Source of the DNA: Bacteroidales bacterium
Lineage (GTDB): Bacteria; Bacteroidota; Bacteroidia; Bacteroidales; F082
NCBI GenBank assembly: GCA_017477425.1
Contig: JAFUVT010000003.1
Span: 1 to 64,000 of the forward strand
Length of the DNA stretch: 64,000 nt
Reading direction: 5' to 3'
Positions 42,845 through 52,203 of the stretch are shown in pieces (within the stretch, counting starts at the first letter, position 1; each line of letters begins with the position of its first letter). Under the pieces are notes generated by a model. It was not told where the DNA came from, did not search any database, and saw only the letters and a list, made by a program, of their open reading frames with translations. The position numbers and the translations under genes were made by a program.

Positions 42845-44113
42845 ATGATTTGGAACGACCTCATATTTTGTGCGGCACTGCTAACCACAACACCTTCCGC
42901 AGGAGACACTATTCCGCTGCAACTGACTGTAAACCAAGCGGAACAACTTCTTCAAGAACGCAATCCGCAACTTCGGATGGCCCAACTTGAAGTTGAGGCA
43001 GCGGAAGCCTTGCTCCTTCAGGAGAAAAAGTGGGACAATCCCGAAGTGAGCCTATTATATAATGTGTACAATCCCATCACTGGGAAATATTTCGATGCCA
43101 GCAGTGAGGGTGAGACTGACATCGAGATTGGGCAATCCATCCCGATTGGCGGTCAACGCAAAGAACGCATCCGCAAACAAGAAGCGACCGTAAACGCCGC
43201 TACCTCACAACAGGAATGGACGAATTACCAAACCCGAATGGACTTGCATCGCTTGATGGCCGAAGTTTATTATCTGCAAGAAAAAGCAGCGGTATTCGAT
43301 ACGGAAATCCATTCGGTGGAACGCATCCTTACAGCCTACAGACGGCAGGCCGAGCAAGGCAACCTGTCGCACATGGATGTAGCCCGCGTGGAAGCTTTGA
43401 AACTCAGACTTGTCGGAGAGCAGAATGGTTTTTTGGGTCAACTTTTTGAGCGTAAAAACGACCTCAGACTGATGCTCTGCTTGGATGAAACTATTTTTGT
43501 TGTCAAATTTTCCTATCCATTGAGTGACGACCATCCAAGTGGCAGTCATTTTCCATCCCAACTGCCACTCTCCGACTTTTCCGTTTCGTCCCGCCCCGAC
43601 TTGATGGCACTGCAATCGCTGGCGCAAGCCGCCGAGCACGACCTGAAACTGCAAAAAGCCAACGCCTTGCCTCAACTTGGCCTGAAAGCCGAGTACGACA
43701 AAAACGGCAACATTTGTCATAATTTCTTCGGCATCGGAGCCACGCTAACCCTTCCCCTCCTCGACCGCAACCAAGGCAACATCAAGCAATCGAAAGTGGA
43801 ATGCGAGCGAATCCAAATCGAGGCCGAAATCGCTCAAAGACAGGCTAATGCGGAAACCAGGCTTCGCTATGAGAACCTGATGCGCCAGCAAGCCCTACTC
43901 GAAGAGGCGCAAGGCATGAGCCTTGCCGATTGGTCGCCAGAAACCGCTGAAAAACAATTGCTTAACCGCAACATCTCCATGCTCGAATTTATAGACCTTT
44001 ACGACGCTTGGCGCGAGACGCAACTGCTCATCATCGAGGCCCGAAACAGACTTATGCAGGCCGCCATCAACCTTAACGAAGCCTTTGGAAAAGAAATCAT
44101 TAGCATAAAATAA
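42845..44113 (+). CDS. TolC/CusC-family outer-membrane efflux channel
   Basis: A 422-aa outer-membrane factor of a metal RND pump. A short signal peptide (about residues 1-20) is followed by LTVNQAEQLLQERNPQLRMAQLEVEAAEALLLQEKKWDNPEVSL, the typical start of an OEP repeat, the loop IGQSIPIGGQRKERIRKQEA, and a second OEP repeat from about residue 245 (SRPDLMALQSLAQAAEHDLKLQKANALPQLGLKAEY). The promoter element covers the upstream ATG at 42,830, so I start at 42,845. The adaptor gene follows after 6 bp. CzcC-type by context. Confidence 0.9.
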   Translation: MIWNDLIFCAALLTTTPSAGDTIPLQLTVNQAEQLLQERNPQLRMAQLEVEAAEALLLQEKKWDNPEVSLLYNVYNPITGKYFDASSEGETDIEIGQSIPIGGQRKERIRKQEATVNAATSQQEWTNYQTRMDLHRLMAEVYYLQEKAAVFDTEIHSVERILTAYRRQAEQGNLSHMDVARVEALKLRLVGEQNGFLGQLFERKNDLRLMLCLDETIFVVKFSYPLSDDHPSGSHFPSQLPLSDFSVSSRPDLMALQSLAQAAEHDLKLQKANALPQLGLKAEYDKNGNICHNFFGIGATLTLPLLDRNQGNIKQSKVECERIQIEAEIAQRQANAETRLRYENLMRQQALLEEAQGMSLADWSPETAEKQLLNRNISMLEFIDLYDAWRETQLLIIEARNRLMQAAINLNEAFGKEIISIK

Positions 44114-44119
44114 CTAACT

Positions 44120-45226
44120 ATGAGAAAGGAATTAATTGACGCGGGACTAAGGGACGCGAGACGCGGGGCTTTGGTATTTGCCATTTTATTGACATTCACG
44201 ATGTTATTAGGGTGCAAGGAAGATGCAGCGACCCACCTTCAGGAAGACAAGGACGAGATTTTGGAAACTGTTTCTTGGGTCGAGGTCGCGGAACGGTCGA
44301 TGCAAGGACATCTGCTTTTGAGCGGCGACATTGTGGCCAACGAGCAATTGATCAGTCGCGTGGTGACACCCATCAGCGGCAAGTTATCCAACATCAGCGT
44401 CGAGGTTGGGGATAAAATCGAGCGCGGAACCCGATTGGCTACCATCCGAAGCACAGAAGTATCTGACTATCAAAAGAAACTGAAATCCTTGGAATCGAAA
44501 GTGCGTACCGCCTCACGCGACTTGAAAATGAAGGAACAACTCTTGATGGACGGAATGGTTTCCGAGAAGGAAGTCAGCGAAGCCAAAGAGAAACTTTATA
44601 TCGCGCAAACCTCACTCAACCAGCAACTTAACATTGGCAACATCAATGGCTTCGACACGCTTTCGACCGCCGTCCTCATCGCGCCTATCAGCGGTACAAT
44701 TTTGGAACGACAAGTCTATAACAATCAATACATTGAGGCAGGAACCGAGGCGTTTATCCTCTCCGACTTGAGTCAGGTTTGGGCCATCGCCGATGTGTAT
44801 GAGAGCGACATCAGCCGCATCAGCGAAGGTGCAAGCGTCGTGGTACAAACGATGGCTTGGCCCAACGAGCGGTTTGAAGGCCGTATCGACAAGATTTACG
44901 GCGCCCTCGATGCCGAAAGCAAGACGATGAAAGTGCGCATCAACTTGGAGAATCCCGATTTGAGGCTCCGACCGGGCATGTTCGCCAGCGTCGCGGTTAC
45001 GCAAAACGAAACGGAACAGGAAATGCTATGCGTCCCTGCGCAGTCGGTCATTTTCGAGAACGGGCACCGATATGTCGTCGTCAAAGACGAAGCGACTTGC
45101 CGCCGACAGGAAGTGAAAGTCGCGCACGAAGCCGAGGGTTGGGTTTATATCAAAGAAGGTGTCAGCGAAGGCACGATGGTGGCCAATCGGAATGCATTAT
45201 TGATTTTCAACAAGTTGGGACAATGA
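44120..45226 (+). CDS. RND efflux periplasmic adaptor (membrane fusion lipoprotein)
   Basis: A 368-aa adaptor joining pump and outer-membrane channel. N-terminal hydrophobic segment ending in lipobox MLLGC (about residues 29-33), so a lipoprotein. Barrel-sandwich halves RVVTPISGKLSNISVEVGDKIERGTRLATI and TAVLIAPISGTILERQVYNNQYIEAG flank a helical hairpin (about 115-170); VWAIADVYESDISRISEGASV and the membrane-proximal domain follow. No His-rich metal-binding N-terminus is present, so it is nearer the CzcB/CusB core type. Its TGA overlaps the pump start (ATGA). Confidence 0.93.
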   Translation: MRKELIDAGLRDARRGALVFAILLTFTMLLGCKEDAATHLQEDKDEILETVSWVEVAERSMQGHLLLSGDIVANEQLISRVVTPISGKLSNISVEVGDKIERGTRLATIRSTEVSDYQKKLKSLESKVRTASRDLKMKEQLLMDGMVSEKEVSEAKEKLYIAQTSLNQQLNIGNINGFDTLSTAVLIAPISGTILERQVYNNQYIEAGTEAFILSDLSQVWAIADVYESDISRISEGASVVVQTMAWPNERFEGRIDKIYGALDAESKTMKVRINLENPDLRLRPGMFASVAVTQNETEQEMLCVPAQSVIFENGHRYVVVKDEATCRRQEVKVAHEAEGWVYIKEGVSEGTMVANRNALLIFNKLGQ

Positions 45227-48200
45227 ACAACCTCATCGACCGCATCATCAGTGGCTCGTTGCGCCACAAATACCTGATTCTCGCCCTGACTGCCTTGCTC
45301 GCCGTCATTGGTGTGCTATGCTTCATCGACACGCCCGTGGATGCCTTCCCCGATGTGACCAACACCAAAGTGACCATCATCACGCAATGGCAGGGCCGGT
45401 CGGCGGAGGAAATCGAGAAATTCGTCACCATTCCCATCGAAATCGCGATGAACTCGGTGCAGCAAAAAACCGACATCCGCTCCACCACGCTTTTCGGTCT
45501 CAGCGTCGTCACGGTCATCTTCGAAGACCACGCCGATGCGCAATTTGCTCGCCAACAGGTGTATAACATGCTCGCCGATGCCGACTTGCCCGAAGGCGCA
45601 ACGCCCGAAGTGCAACCGCTTTACGGGCCAACGGGTGAGGTGTATCGCTACACCATCCACAGCGACCGCCATTCCGTGCGCGAACTAAAGACCCTGCAAG
45701 ACTGGACCATCGAGCGGAAACTGCGTTCCGTGCCAGGCATCGCCGACATCGTGAGTTTTGGTGGCGAGGTAAAGACCTTCGAGGTGAGCGTCAACCCGAA
45801 CCAGCTGGCGCAATACGGCATCTCGCCCATCGAACTCTACGAGGCCATCATCAACAGCAACATCAATGTGGGCGGCGATGTCATCGAAAAGAACAGCCAA
45901 GCCTATGTGGTGCGCGGTCTCGGCCTCATCAACGACGCGGAGGAAATCGGCAACATCGTCGTGAAAAACATCAACGGGACGCCGATATTGGTGCGGAACT
46001 TGGCACGAGTTGGGGAATCGTGCCAGCCGCGCCTCGGCCAAGTGGGACGCAGTGCGGAAAACGATGTGGTGGAAGGCATCGTCGTCATGCGCAAAGGCGA
46101 AAACCCGGAGAAAGTCATCGCAGCCTTGAAAGCCAAACTGAAGGAAATCGAGCGAGAACTCCCTGAAGGCGTGACGATTGAGCCGTTTTACGACCGCGAG
46201 GACTTGGTGAATCTTGCCGTCAGCACGGTGCTGCACAATGTGTTGGAGGGCATTCTGCTCGTCACCCTCGTCGTGCTGCTTTTCATGCGCGATTGGCGCA
46301 CGACCATCATCGTGGCATCGGTTATTCCCTTAGCCTTGCTTTTCGCCTTCTTCTGCCTTCACACCTTCGGGATGAACGCCAACCTACTCTCGCTCGGTGC
46401 CATCGACTTCGGCATCATCATCGACGGTGCCGTGGTGATGGTGGAAGCACTTTTCGTTATGCTCGACAAGCATGCCCGCGAGATGGGCATGGCTGCTTTC
46501 AACCGTTGGAGCAAGACTGGCACCATCAGGCATACCGCCCGCGAAAAAGCCAAGAGCGTGGCCTTCGCCAAACTCATCATCATCACGGCACTCATCCCCA
46601 TTTTCTCGTTCCAAAAAGTGGAAGGCAAGATGTTCTCGCCGTTGGCCTTCACCCTAGGTTTCGCCTTGCTCGGCGCACTGATTTTCACCCTGACTTTGGT
46701 GCCCGTTTTGTCCTCGCTCTTGCTCAGCAAGAATGTCAAGGAAAAGAAAAACCGCTTCCTCGAACTCGTGAACCGCTTGGCTGACAAAGCCTTTTCGTTT
46801 CTGCACAGGCACCAACCGCAAACCATCATCGCAGCAATCGTCATTATGCTACTGGGGCTGTCGGTTTTCTTCCTGCTCGGCACCGAGTTTCTGCCACAGA
46901 TGGACGAAGGCAGCATCTACATCCGAGCCACGCTGCCGCAAAGTGTTTCGCTGACGGAGAGCGTACGCCTTGCCGACGAACTTCGCGCCAAGGTGGACGC
47001 TTTTCCCGAGGTGAGCGAGGTGATGACACAAACAGGTCGCCCCAACGATGGCACCGACGCGACAGGCTTCTACAACATCGAACTCTTTGTGAAATTGGGC
47101 GGCGAAGGCCATCGCTCGAAGGAAGAACTCATTGCCGCCATCGATGCGTCGCTGTCGGTCTATCCAGGCATCGACTTCAACTTTTCGCAGCCCATCTCCG
47201 ACAATGTGGAGGAGGCGGTCAGCGGCGTGAAAGGTGCCATCGTCGCAAAGGTTTATGGTCCAGACCTTTACGAAAGCGAACGCTTGGCCACGCAAATCTT
47301 TCGCACGATGAAGCCCATCGAGGGCATCACAGACCTTGGCGTTATCCGCAACATCGGCCAGCCCGAACTGCAAATCGACATCAACGAGGCGCGTTTGGCA
47401 CGCTATGGTGTTGAAAAAGAAGCCGTTCAGCGCACCATCGAGATGGCCATCGGTGGCAAGGCAGCCTCGCAAGTGTATGAAGATGAACGCCATTTTGACC
47501 TCATCGTGCGCTACGACCCGCAATTCCGCAGCGATGAGCAACAGATTGCCAAGATAAAGGTGCAGGCCAGCGACGGGGCGATGATTCCCGTCTCTGAATT
47601 GGCCGAAATCCGCACCATCACGGGACCTCTCATCGTCTATCGCGAGAACCACAAGCGCTATTGCGCCGTGAAGTTCAGCGTGCGCGGTCGCGACATGGGT
47701 TCAGCCGTCGATGAGTCGCGGCAAAAGGTGGCTGAAGCCGTCAGCCTGCCGCCTGGTTACCGCATCGAGTGGAGCGGCGACTTCGAGAACCAAAAACGCG
47801 CCTCGAAGCGGTTGGCACAAGTTGTCCCCATCAGCATCTTGCTCATTTTCGGTATTTTGTTCATCCTTTTCGGCAGTAGCCGCGATGCCTTGTTGGTCTT
47901 GCTCAATGTGCCCGCCGCCGCCGTCGGAGGATTGCTCATCCTTTGGATTACAGGCTTCAACTTCAGCATCTCGGCTGGCATCGGGTTCATCTGTCTGTTC
48001 GGCATCTGCATCCAAAACGGTGTCATCATGCTCACCGACATCAAGCAGTTCATCCGTCAGCGGCAACCGCTGAAAACGGCTGTCGCCAACGGAATGCATT
48101 CCCGCGTCCGTGCCATCCTCATGACCGCCATGATGGCAACGCTTGGCCTCCTGCCCGCCGCCTTGAGTCATGGCATCGGCAGCGAAAGCCAACGCCCGTT

Positions 48201-48333
48201 AGCCATCGTCATCATCGGAGGATTGGTCACGGCCACGCTATTCACACTATTCGTCTTCCCGCTCATCGTGGAAGCCGTTTACGGCAGGCGCGTTTTCGAC
48301 AAAAACGGGAAACTGCGACACAGGAAACTCTAA
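45223..48333 (+). CDS. czcA: Heavy-metal RND efflux pump, CzcA family
   Basis: A 1036-aa inner-membrane proton/metal antiporter with 12 predicted transmembrane segments and two large periplasmic loops. The start at 45,223 overlaps the adaptor stop. TM4 reads IDFGIIIDGAVVMVE, giving the D...D...E spacing typical of CzcA-like Zn/Co/Cd pumps; CusA-type copper/silver pumps lack the first aspartate there, so divalent cations are the more likely substrate. The second half repeats the fold (GFNFSISAGIGFICLFGICIQNGVIMLTDI, near residues 905-940). Other HME-RND signatures such as PVDAFPDVTNTKV are present. Substrate assignment is inference. Confidence 0.93.
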   Translation: MNNLIDRIISGSLRHKYLILALTALLAVIGVLCFIDTPVDAFPDVTNTKVTIITQWQGRSAEEIEKFVTIPIEIAMNSVQQKTDIRSTTLFGLSVVTVIFEDHADAQFARQQVYNMLADADLPEGATPEVQPLYGPTGEVYRYTIHSDRHSVRELKTLQDWTIERKLRSVPGIADIVSFGGEVKTFEVSVNPNQLAQYGISPIELYEAIINSNINVGGDVIEKNSQAYVVRGLGLINDAEEIGNIVVKNINGTPILVRNLARVGESCQPRLGQVGRSAENDVVEGIVVMRKGENPEKVIAALKAKLKEIERELPEGVTIEPFYDREDLVNLAVSTVLHNVLEGILLVTLVVLLFMRDWRTTIIVASVIPLALLFAFFCLHTFGMNANLLSLGAIDFGIIIDGAVVMVEALFVMLDKHAREMGMAAFNRWSKTGTIRHTAREKAKSVAFAKLIIITALIPIFSFQKVEGKMFSPLAFTLGFALLGALIFTLTLVPVLSSLLLSKNVKEKKNRFLELVNRLADKAFSFLHRHQPQTIIAAIVIMLLGLSVFFLLGTEFLPQMDEGSIYIRATLPQSVSLTESVRLADELRAKVDAFPEVSEVMTQTGRPNDGTDATGFYNIELFVKLGGEGHRSKEELIAAIDASLSVYPGIDFNFSQPISDNVEEAVSGVKGAIVAKVYGPDLYESERLATQIFRTMKPIEGITDLGVIRNIGQPELQIDINEARLARYGVEKEAVQRTIEMAIGGKAASQVYEDERHFDLIVRYDPQFRSDEQQIAKIKVQASDGAMIPVSELAEIRTITGPLIVYRENHKRYCAVKFSVRGRDMGSAVDESRQKVAEAVSLPPGYRIEWSGDFENQKRASKRLAQVVPISILLIFGILFILFGSSRDALLVLLNVPAAAVGGLLILWITGFNFSISAGIGFICLFGICIQNGVIMLTDIKQFIRQRQPLKTAVANGMHSRVRAILMTAMMATLGLLPAALSHGIGSESQRPLAIVIIGGLVTATLFTLFVFPLIVEAVYGRRVFDKNGKLRHRKL

Positions 48334-48360
48334 TTGGGAAGAAAATGCCGACAAAAAGAC

Positions 48361-48391
48361 ATTCTAATTCTCTAGAATACCGCTACTTTTG
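48361..48391 (+). promoter_or_regulatory. Promoter and possible operator of the two-component genes
   Basis: Inverted repeat ATTCTA-N6-TAGAAT (48,361-48,378), 5 bp upstream of the -7 element TACTTTTG (48,384-48,391). The ATG at 48,398 is close to the predicted start site. The repeat is different from the one at the efflux promoter. Confidence 0.6.
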
Positions 48392-48397
48392 CCCGCA

Positions 48398-49090
48398 ATG
48401 ACAGCGAAAAAACACATCCTGATTGCCGAAGACGAAGAGGGCATCCGCGACTTCATCCAGCGCGGTCTGAACGACTTCGGCTATGCCGTAACCACCGCAA
48501 ACGACGGGCTTCAGGCATGGCAACACATTGCCAATGAGCAGTTTGACCTCGTCATTCTCGACATTCGGATGCCAGGCATTTCAGGCACCGAAGTCTGCAA
48601 AAAAATGCGCACCCACCAAGGTTATGCCACGCCCGTGCTGATGCTGACCGCCTTGGGCACCACTGACGACATCGTGATGGGACTCCATGCCGGTGCCGAC
48701 GATTACATGGTGAAGCCCTTCAAATTCATGGAGTTATTGGCGAGAATCGAGGCGTTGCTACGACGGGTCGAAGCCTTGCGCACAAGCCAAACAACCCGTT
48801 ACGCCGACCTGCAAATCGCCCCGATTTCGCACAAAGCCACACGCGGCAACACCAGCATCGACCTGACCACCAAGGAATTCCGTCTTCTAGAATATTTCAT
48901 TTCGCATCACGGCGAAGTGCTGTCGAGGCGACAAATCCTCAAAGATGTTTGGGACAAGGATTTCGAGACCAACACGAATGTGGTCGATGTGTATGTCAAA
49001 TACCTTCGCACCAAAATCGACGAGCCTTTTGGGCAAAAGTTGATCCATACCATCGTCGGTGTCGGCTATGTTTTCGGAAGCAAGGAATGA
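48398..49090 (+). CDS. OmpR-family response regulator
   Basis: A 230-aa two-component regulator: receiver with acidic pair E11/D12 (IAEDEEG), phosphoacceptor D55 in LVILDIRMPG and lysine in DYMVKPFKF, then a winged-helix domain (about 130-228) with TTKEFRLLEYFISHHGEVLSRRQILKDVWD and the recognition-helix part NVVDVYVKYLRTKID. A TTG nine nt upstream lies in the promoter element and is not the start. It is coupled by ATGA to the histidine kinase gene. By position a CusR/CzcR-type controller of the adjacent efflux pump. Confidence 0.94.
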   Translation: MTAKKHILIAEDEEGIRDFIQRGLNDFGYAVTTANDGLQAWQHIANEQFDLVILDIRMPGISGTEVCKKMRTHQGYATPVLMLTALGTTDDIVMGLHAGADDYMVKPFKFMELLARIEALLRRVEALRTSQTTRYADLQIAPISHKATRGNTSIDLTTKEFRLLEYFISHHGEVLSRRQILKDVWDKDFETNTNVVDVYVKYLRTKIDEPFGQKLIHTIVGVGYVFGSKE

Positions 49091-50256
49091 AGCCTGGGCG
49101 CAAAATATCACTCATTTATTCAGGTATCACCATCGGGCTGGTGCTTTTGGCAGGCGGCGTGTTTTTCATCCTCTCATCTCGATACACGGAAACGCTGTAT
49201 TTCAGATACTTGAACGAAAAAGCGCAAATCGTAGCGATGGAGCGTTTCGAGAAAGACGAACTCGACTCCATCAGATACCAGAATGTGGTTTGGCGCAGGC
49301 AACACTCCATCCCGACCTCGAAGGAAATTTTCATCAACACTGCCGACCGCGAAAAAGCCGACCAACAACTATCGGAATATCTTGACAATGAGCAACTAAA
49401 ATCGATTTTTAGCGGCGACATCGTCAACTTCAAGCACAACGACGAGGTGGGGACAGCCCTACTCTACTACGACAACGAAGGCACCTTTGCCGTCGTCGTC
49501 TTGAGTCGCAATCCTTACGGCGAAAAAATCGCCCGAACCATCGGCTGGGCATTGGTTTGCCTCATTCTGTTGACTTCCGTAATCCTTTTCCTCATCAGTC
49601 GGCTCTATGCCACCCGAATGGTGAACCGCATCGACGCTGATTATCAAGCGGAAAAGCTCTTCGTCAACAACGCCTCACACGAAATCAACAATCCGCTGAC
49701 CGCCATCCGTGGCGAATGCGAGGTGGCCTTGATGCGCGAGCGGAGCAGCGAGGAATACCGCAAGTCGTTGCAACGCATTTCGGACGAAACCGAGCGCGTG
49801 GTCGGCATCATCCAACAACTGTTGCTTTTCTCGCACGAAAGAGAGACTGAAAACGAGCAAGTTGCTATTTCACAGTTCCTTCAGCAATTCTCTGACGAGC
49901 AGACTTTCGTCATCATCGAAAGCGACTTCGAGGTCTCAATGAAAGAAGAACTGCTACAAATCGCCGTCCGCAACCTCATCGACAACGGGCATAAATACGG
50001 CAACGGGCGACCCGTCGTTGTCCGCGCCACCGAGCCACGCCAAATCGAAATCATCGACCAAGGCATTGGCATTCCCGAAGTCGACATGCCGCACATCTTC
50101 TCGCCGTTCTATCGTGCAAGCAACACCAACGGCACAAAAGGCAACGGCATTGGTTTGGCCTTGACCAAATCCATCTTGGAGAAATATGGCGCGACAATAA
50201 TACTACAATCAGCAGAAAACCAAGGGACTACGATTGTCATTAATTTTCCGAAGTAG
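49087..50256 (+). CDS. Sensor histidine kinase
   Basis: A 389-aa membrane kinase: TM1 (about 9-30), a periplasmic sensor of about 120 residues, TM2 (about 151-172), then HisKA with H198 in NNASHEINNPLTAIRGECEVAL, and the HATPase_c domain with N-box RNLIDNGHKYG, G1 DQGIGIP, F-box FSPFYRASNTNG and G2 GNGIGLALTKSI. No HAMP domain is obvious between TM2 and the H-box; the linker is short (about 18 residues). The start overlaps the regulator stop. The probable signal is metal in the periplasm, judged from neighbours. Confidence 0.94.
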   Translation: MKPGRKISLIYSGITIGLVLLAGGVFFILSSRYTETLYFRYLNEKAQIVAMERFEKDELDSIRYQNVVWRRQHSIPTSKEIFINTADREKADQQLSEYLDNEQLKSIFSGDIVNFKHNDEVGTALLYYDNEGTFAVVVLSRNPYGEKIARTIGWALVCLILLTSVILFLISRLYATRMVNRIDADYQAEKLFVNNASHEINNPLTAIRGECEVALMRERSSEEYRKSLQRISDETERVVGIIQQLLLFSHERETENEQVAISQFLQQFSDEQTFVIIESDFEVSMKEELLQIAVRNLIDNGHKYGNGRPVVVRATEPRQIEIIDQGIGIPEVDMPHIFSPFYRASNTNGTKGNGIGLALTKSILEKYGATIILQSAENQGTTIVINFPK

Positions 50257-50276
50257 GATTGCCTTAGAGTAATAAA

Positions 50277-50302
50277 AGAGCCGACCCATAAGGCCGGCCC
50301 AA
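50277..50302 (-). terminator. Terminator of the 50,321 porin-like gene
   Basis: GCCGGCC-TTATG-GGTCGGC imperfect hairpin on the minus strand followed by TCTTTTATT. Confidence 0.55.
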
Positions 50303-50320
50303 TGATTCAAGCCTAATCTC

Positions 50321-50926
50321 TTAAAGTGTAAAGCCGAGTCCGACAAAGAATCCGTTGGCCTTCAAGGAGGCGTTGTCGCTCTTGTCGAGGTCAAGCAAAC
50401 CGAGACGATAGCCACCAAACAAGTTGAAGTTCGTAAACTTCACATCGGCGCCAAACACGGCGTAAAGGTTGAAACGGCTTTGGTTGCTGTTGTCGCTGTA
50501 CCACTCGTAGCTGTTTTCTCCAAAGATGGGGTCGGCACCTTTGGTGACACCCGTAAGGGCAAGACTCGGCATGGGACCGACAAACGGAACGATGGACAAG
50601 TCGCGGTTGATGTCAACCTTGTAATTGAACAAGATTGGCACATCGATGATGGTTTGGGTCTCATTGGTTTTCCCGGTGATTCCCCAAATGGTTTGGGTCG
50701 TGCTTCTCATGTTCATGCGAAATTGGGCACCAGCGGCCACACCAATACCTTTGTACAAGTCGACGTTCTGTGAGAAACCGACCGAAAAACCTTGGTAATT
50801 CGTGTTGCTGCTGCCAGCGACGAAAGTCTCAGGAGCATAAGTTGCATAAATGGTTGATTGTGCCTGCACATTTCCGGCAACGAACATGGCGGCTGCGAGA
50901 GCCACGATTGCAAATGCTTTTTTCAT
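50321..50926 (-). CDS. Outer-membrane beta-barrel protein, PorT-like/OMP_b-brl type
   Basis: A 201-aa exported protein with signal peptide MKKAFAIVALAAAMFVAGNVQAQ. The mature part alternates strands (FSVGFSQNVDLYKGIGVAAGAQFRMNMR, DVPILFNYKVDI, FNLYAVFGADVKFTNFNLFGGYRLGL) and ends in NGFFVGLGFTL, with the C-terminal aromatic-rich strand of an outer-membrane barrel. The size suggests an 8-stranded barrel. The IIDVPILFNYK motif is common to Bacteroidota outer-membrane OMP_b-brl_2 proteins. Function unknown. Apparently monocistronic. Confidence 0.8.
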   Translation of the reverse strand: MKKAFAIVALAAAMFVAGNVQAQSTIYATYAPETFVAGSSNTNYQGFSVGFSQNVDLYKGIGVAAGAQFRMNMRSTTQTIWGITGKTNETQTIIDVPILFNYKVDINRDLSIVPFVGPMPSLALTGVTKGADPIFGENSYEWYSDNSNQSRFNLYAVFGADVKFTNFNLFGGYRLGLLDLDKSDNASLKANGFFVGLGFTL

Positions 50927-50985
50927 TGTTGAAAATTTTGTTTAAATGAGTTTTACTTTAAGTGTTGTTTGTTGAATTTTTGTCT

Positions 50986-52203
50986 TTATAAATAATCTGC
51001 CCAGCGTGCTTGCAGGCGTTCTTCGGCCACCTCGACGATGTCGCGCAAGTGCTTGCCATAGGAACGGTAATACACCAACCATGCTGTGAAACCGTAAAAG
51101 ATAGTTTGTGCCCAAAGCCCTATAAACTCTGGTTTCACATCACGGAGCAAGGCGCCCATGCTGCCAATCTTCACGAAACCGTTGATGCCGAAAGTCGAAG
51201 GGAAGAACCACGAAACGACCCTCCAAAAGGCTGGTATCGAGCACGATGGCCACGAAATGCCCGAGATGAACAACAACGGCACCGAGACGAACACGAACAT
51301 GATGATGAACACCTCGCGGTTGTAGGCAATGCCCGAAATCGTCATACTGAAAAAGATGCACGACAGCAAATAGGGCACCAGAAACGCCAGCAAATCGCGC
51401 CATTGCCAAATCTGAATCAGGTGGAACCAATGCGGCACGAGACACAATACATACGCCGCAACCAGCACATAGATAGACAGATACGCCGTGCTCTTGCCCA
51501 ACAGCATCTCCACGGGACGCTTCCCGATGACGTGCGGCTCAAGGATGCCGCGACGCTTTTTTTCGCGCTCCTCCCCTGCCATCATTCCGATGCCCAAAAC
51601 CATCGTCTGCTGAATGACCAACATCAGCACGGCAGGGATCATGAAAGTGGCGAAGCCGCTCTGCGTGTTGAACATTGGGACAAACTCATACTCAATGGGA
51701 TAGGCGAAAGTATCCGACTGTTCCTTGGTCGCGCCAACCAGCCGCTGCGCCTTGATGTCCTTGTTCATCGCCAGAGAGACCTCCGTACACGAGGCCAACA
51801 CCGCCTTGTAATACAGCAGACTGCCCATGTCGGAATATAGTTCCACGATAGCTTGTTTACCCTCCATCAAGGCATAATCGAACTCTGCGGGAATATAGAT
51901 GATACAATAGGCTTTATGCCTGTGAACCAACTCCTTGGCCTCTTGCAAATCGGCGCAATGCCCAATGATGTCCACATCCGAAGTGGCGTCCACCTTGCGC
52001 AAAAACTCGCGACTTGTGGAAGAATGCGCCAAATCCACGGCCACGGTGGGCACCTCGCGAACGCTCTCGTTTCCATAGAGATACGCATAAAGCAAAGGAT
52101 AAAGCAAGGGCACGACGAAGAAAAACACGATGACACCCTCGTCGAAAATTGAGTTATGGAGTTCCTCGCGGAAAACCTCCAATATGTTATGCAACCATTT
52201 CAT
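50986..52203 (-). CDS. ABC-2-type permease, subunit B of an export operon
   Basis: A 405-aa ABC-2 transporter permease: TM1 (about 21-43, GVIVFFFVVPLLYPLLYAYLYG), a periplasmic domain of about 150 residues, then five TM segments from about residue 175 (FATFMIPAVLMLVIQQTMVLGIG onward). MKWLHNILEVFREELH at 52,203 is the start and overlaps the stop of the preceding permease by ATGA; the long open frame upstream is a shadow of that gene. It is last in TolC-HlyD-permease-permease. No ATPase gene is near; a separate one or none may be used. Confidence 0.9.
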   Translation of the reverse strand: MKWLHNILEVFREELHNSIFDEGVIVFFFVVPLLYPLLYAYLYGNESVREVPTVAVDLAHSSTSREFLRKVDATSDVDIIGHCADLQEAKELVHRHKAYCIIYIPAEFDYALMEGKQAIVELYSDMGSLLYYKAVLASCTEVSLAMNKDIKAQRLVGATKEQSDTFAYPIEYEFVPMFNTQSGFATFMIPAVLMLVIQQTMVLGIGMMAGEEREKKRRGILEPHVIGKRPVEMLLGKSTAYLSIYVLVAAYVLCLVPHWFHLIQIWQWRDLLAFLVPYLLSCIFFSMTISGIAYNREVFIIMFVFVSVPLLFISGISWPSCSIPAFWRVVSWFFPSTFGINGFVKIGSMGALLRDVKPEFIGLWAQTIFYGFTAWLVYYRSYGKHLRDIVEVAEERLQARWADYL

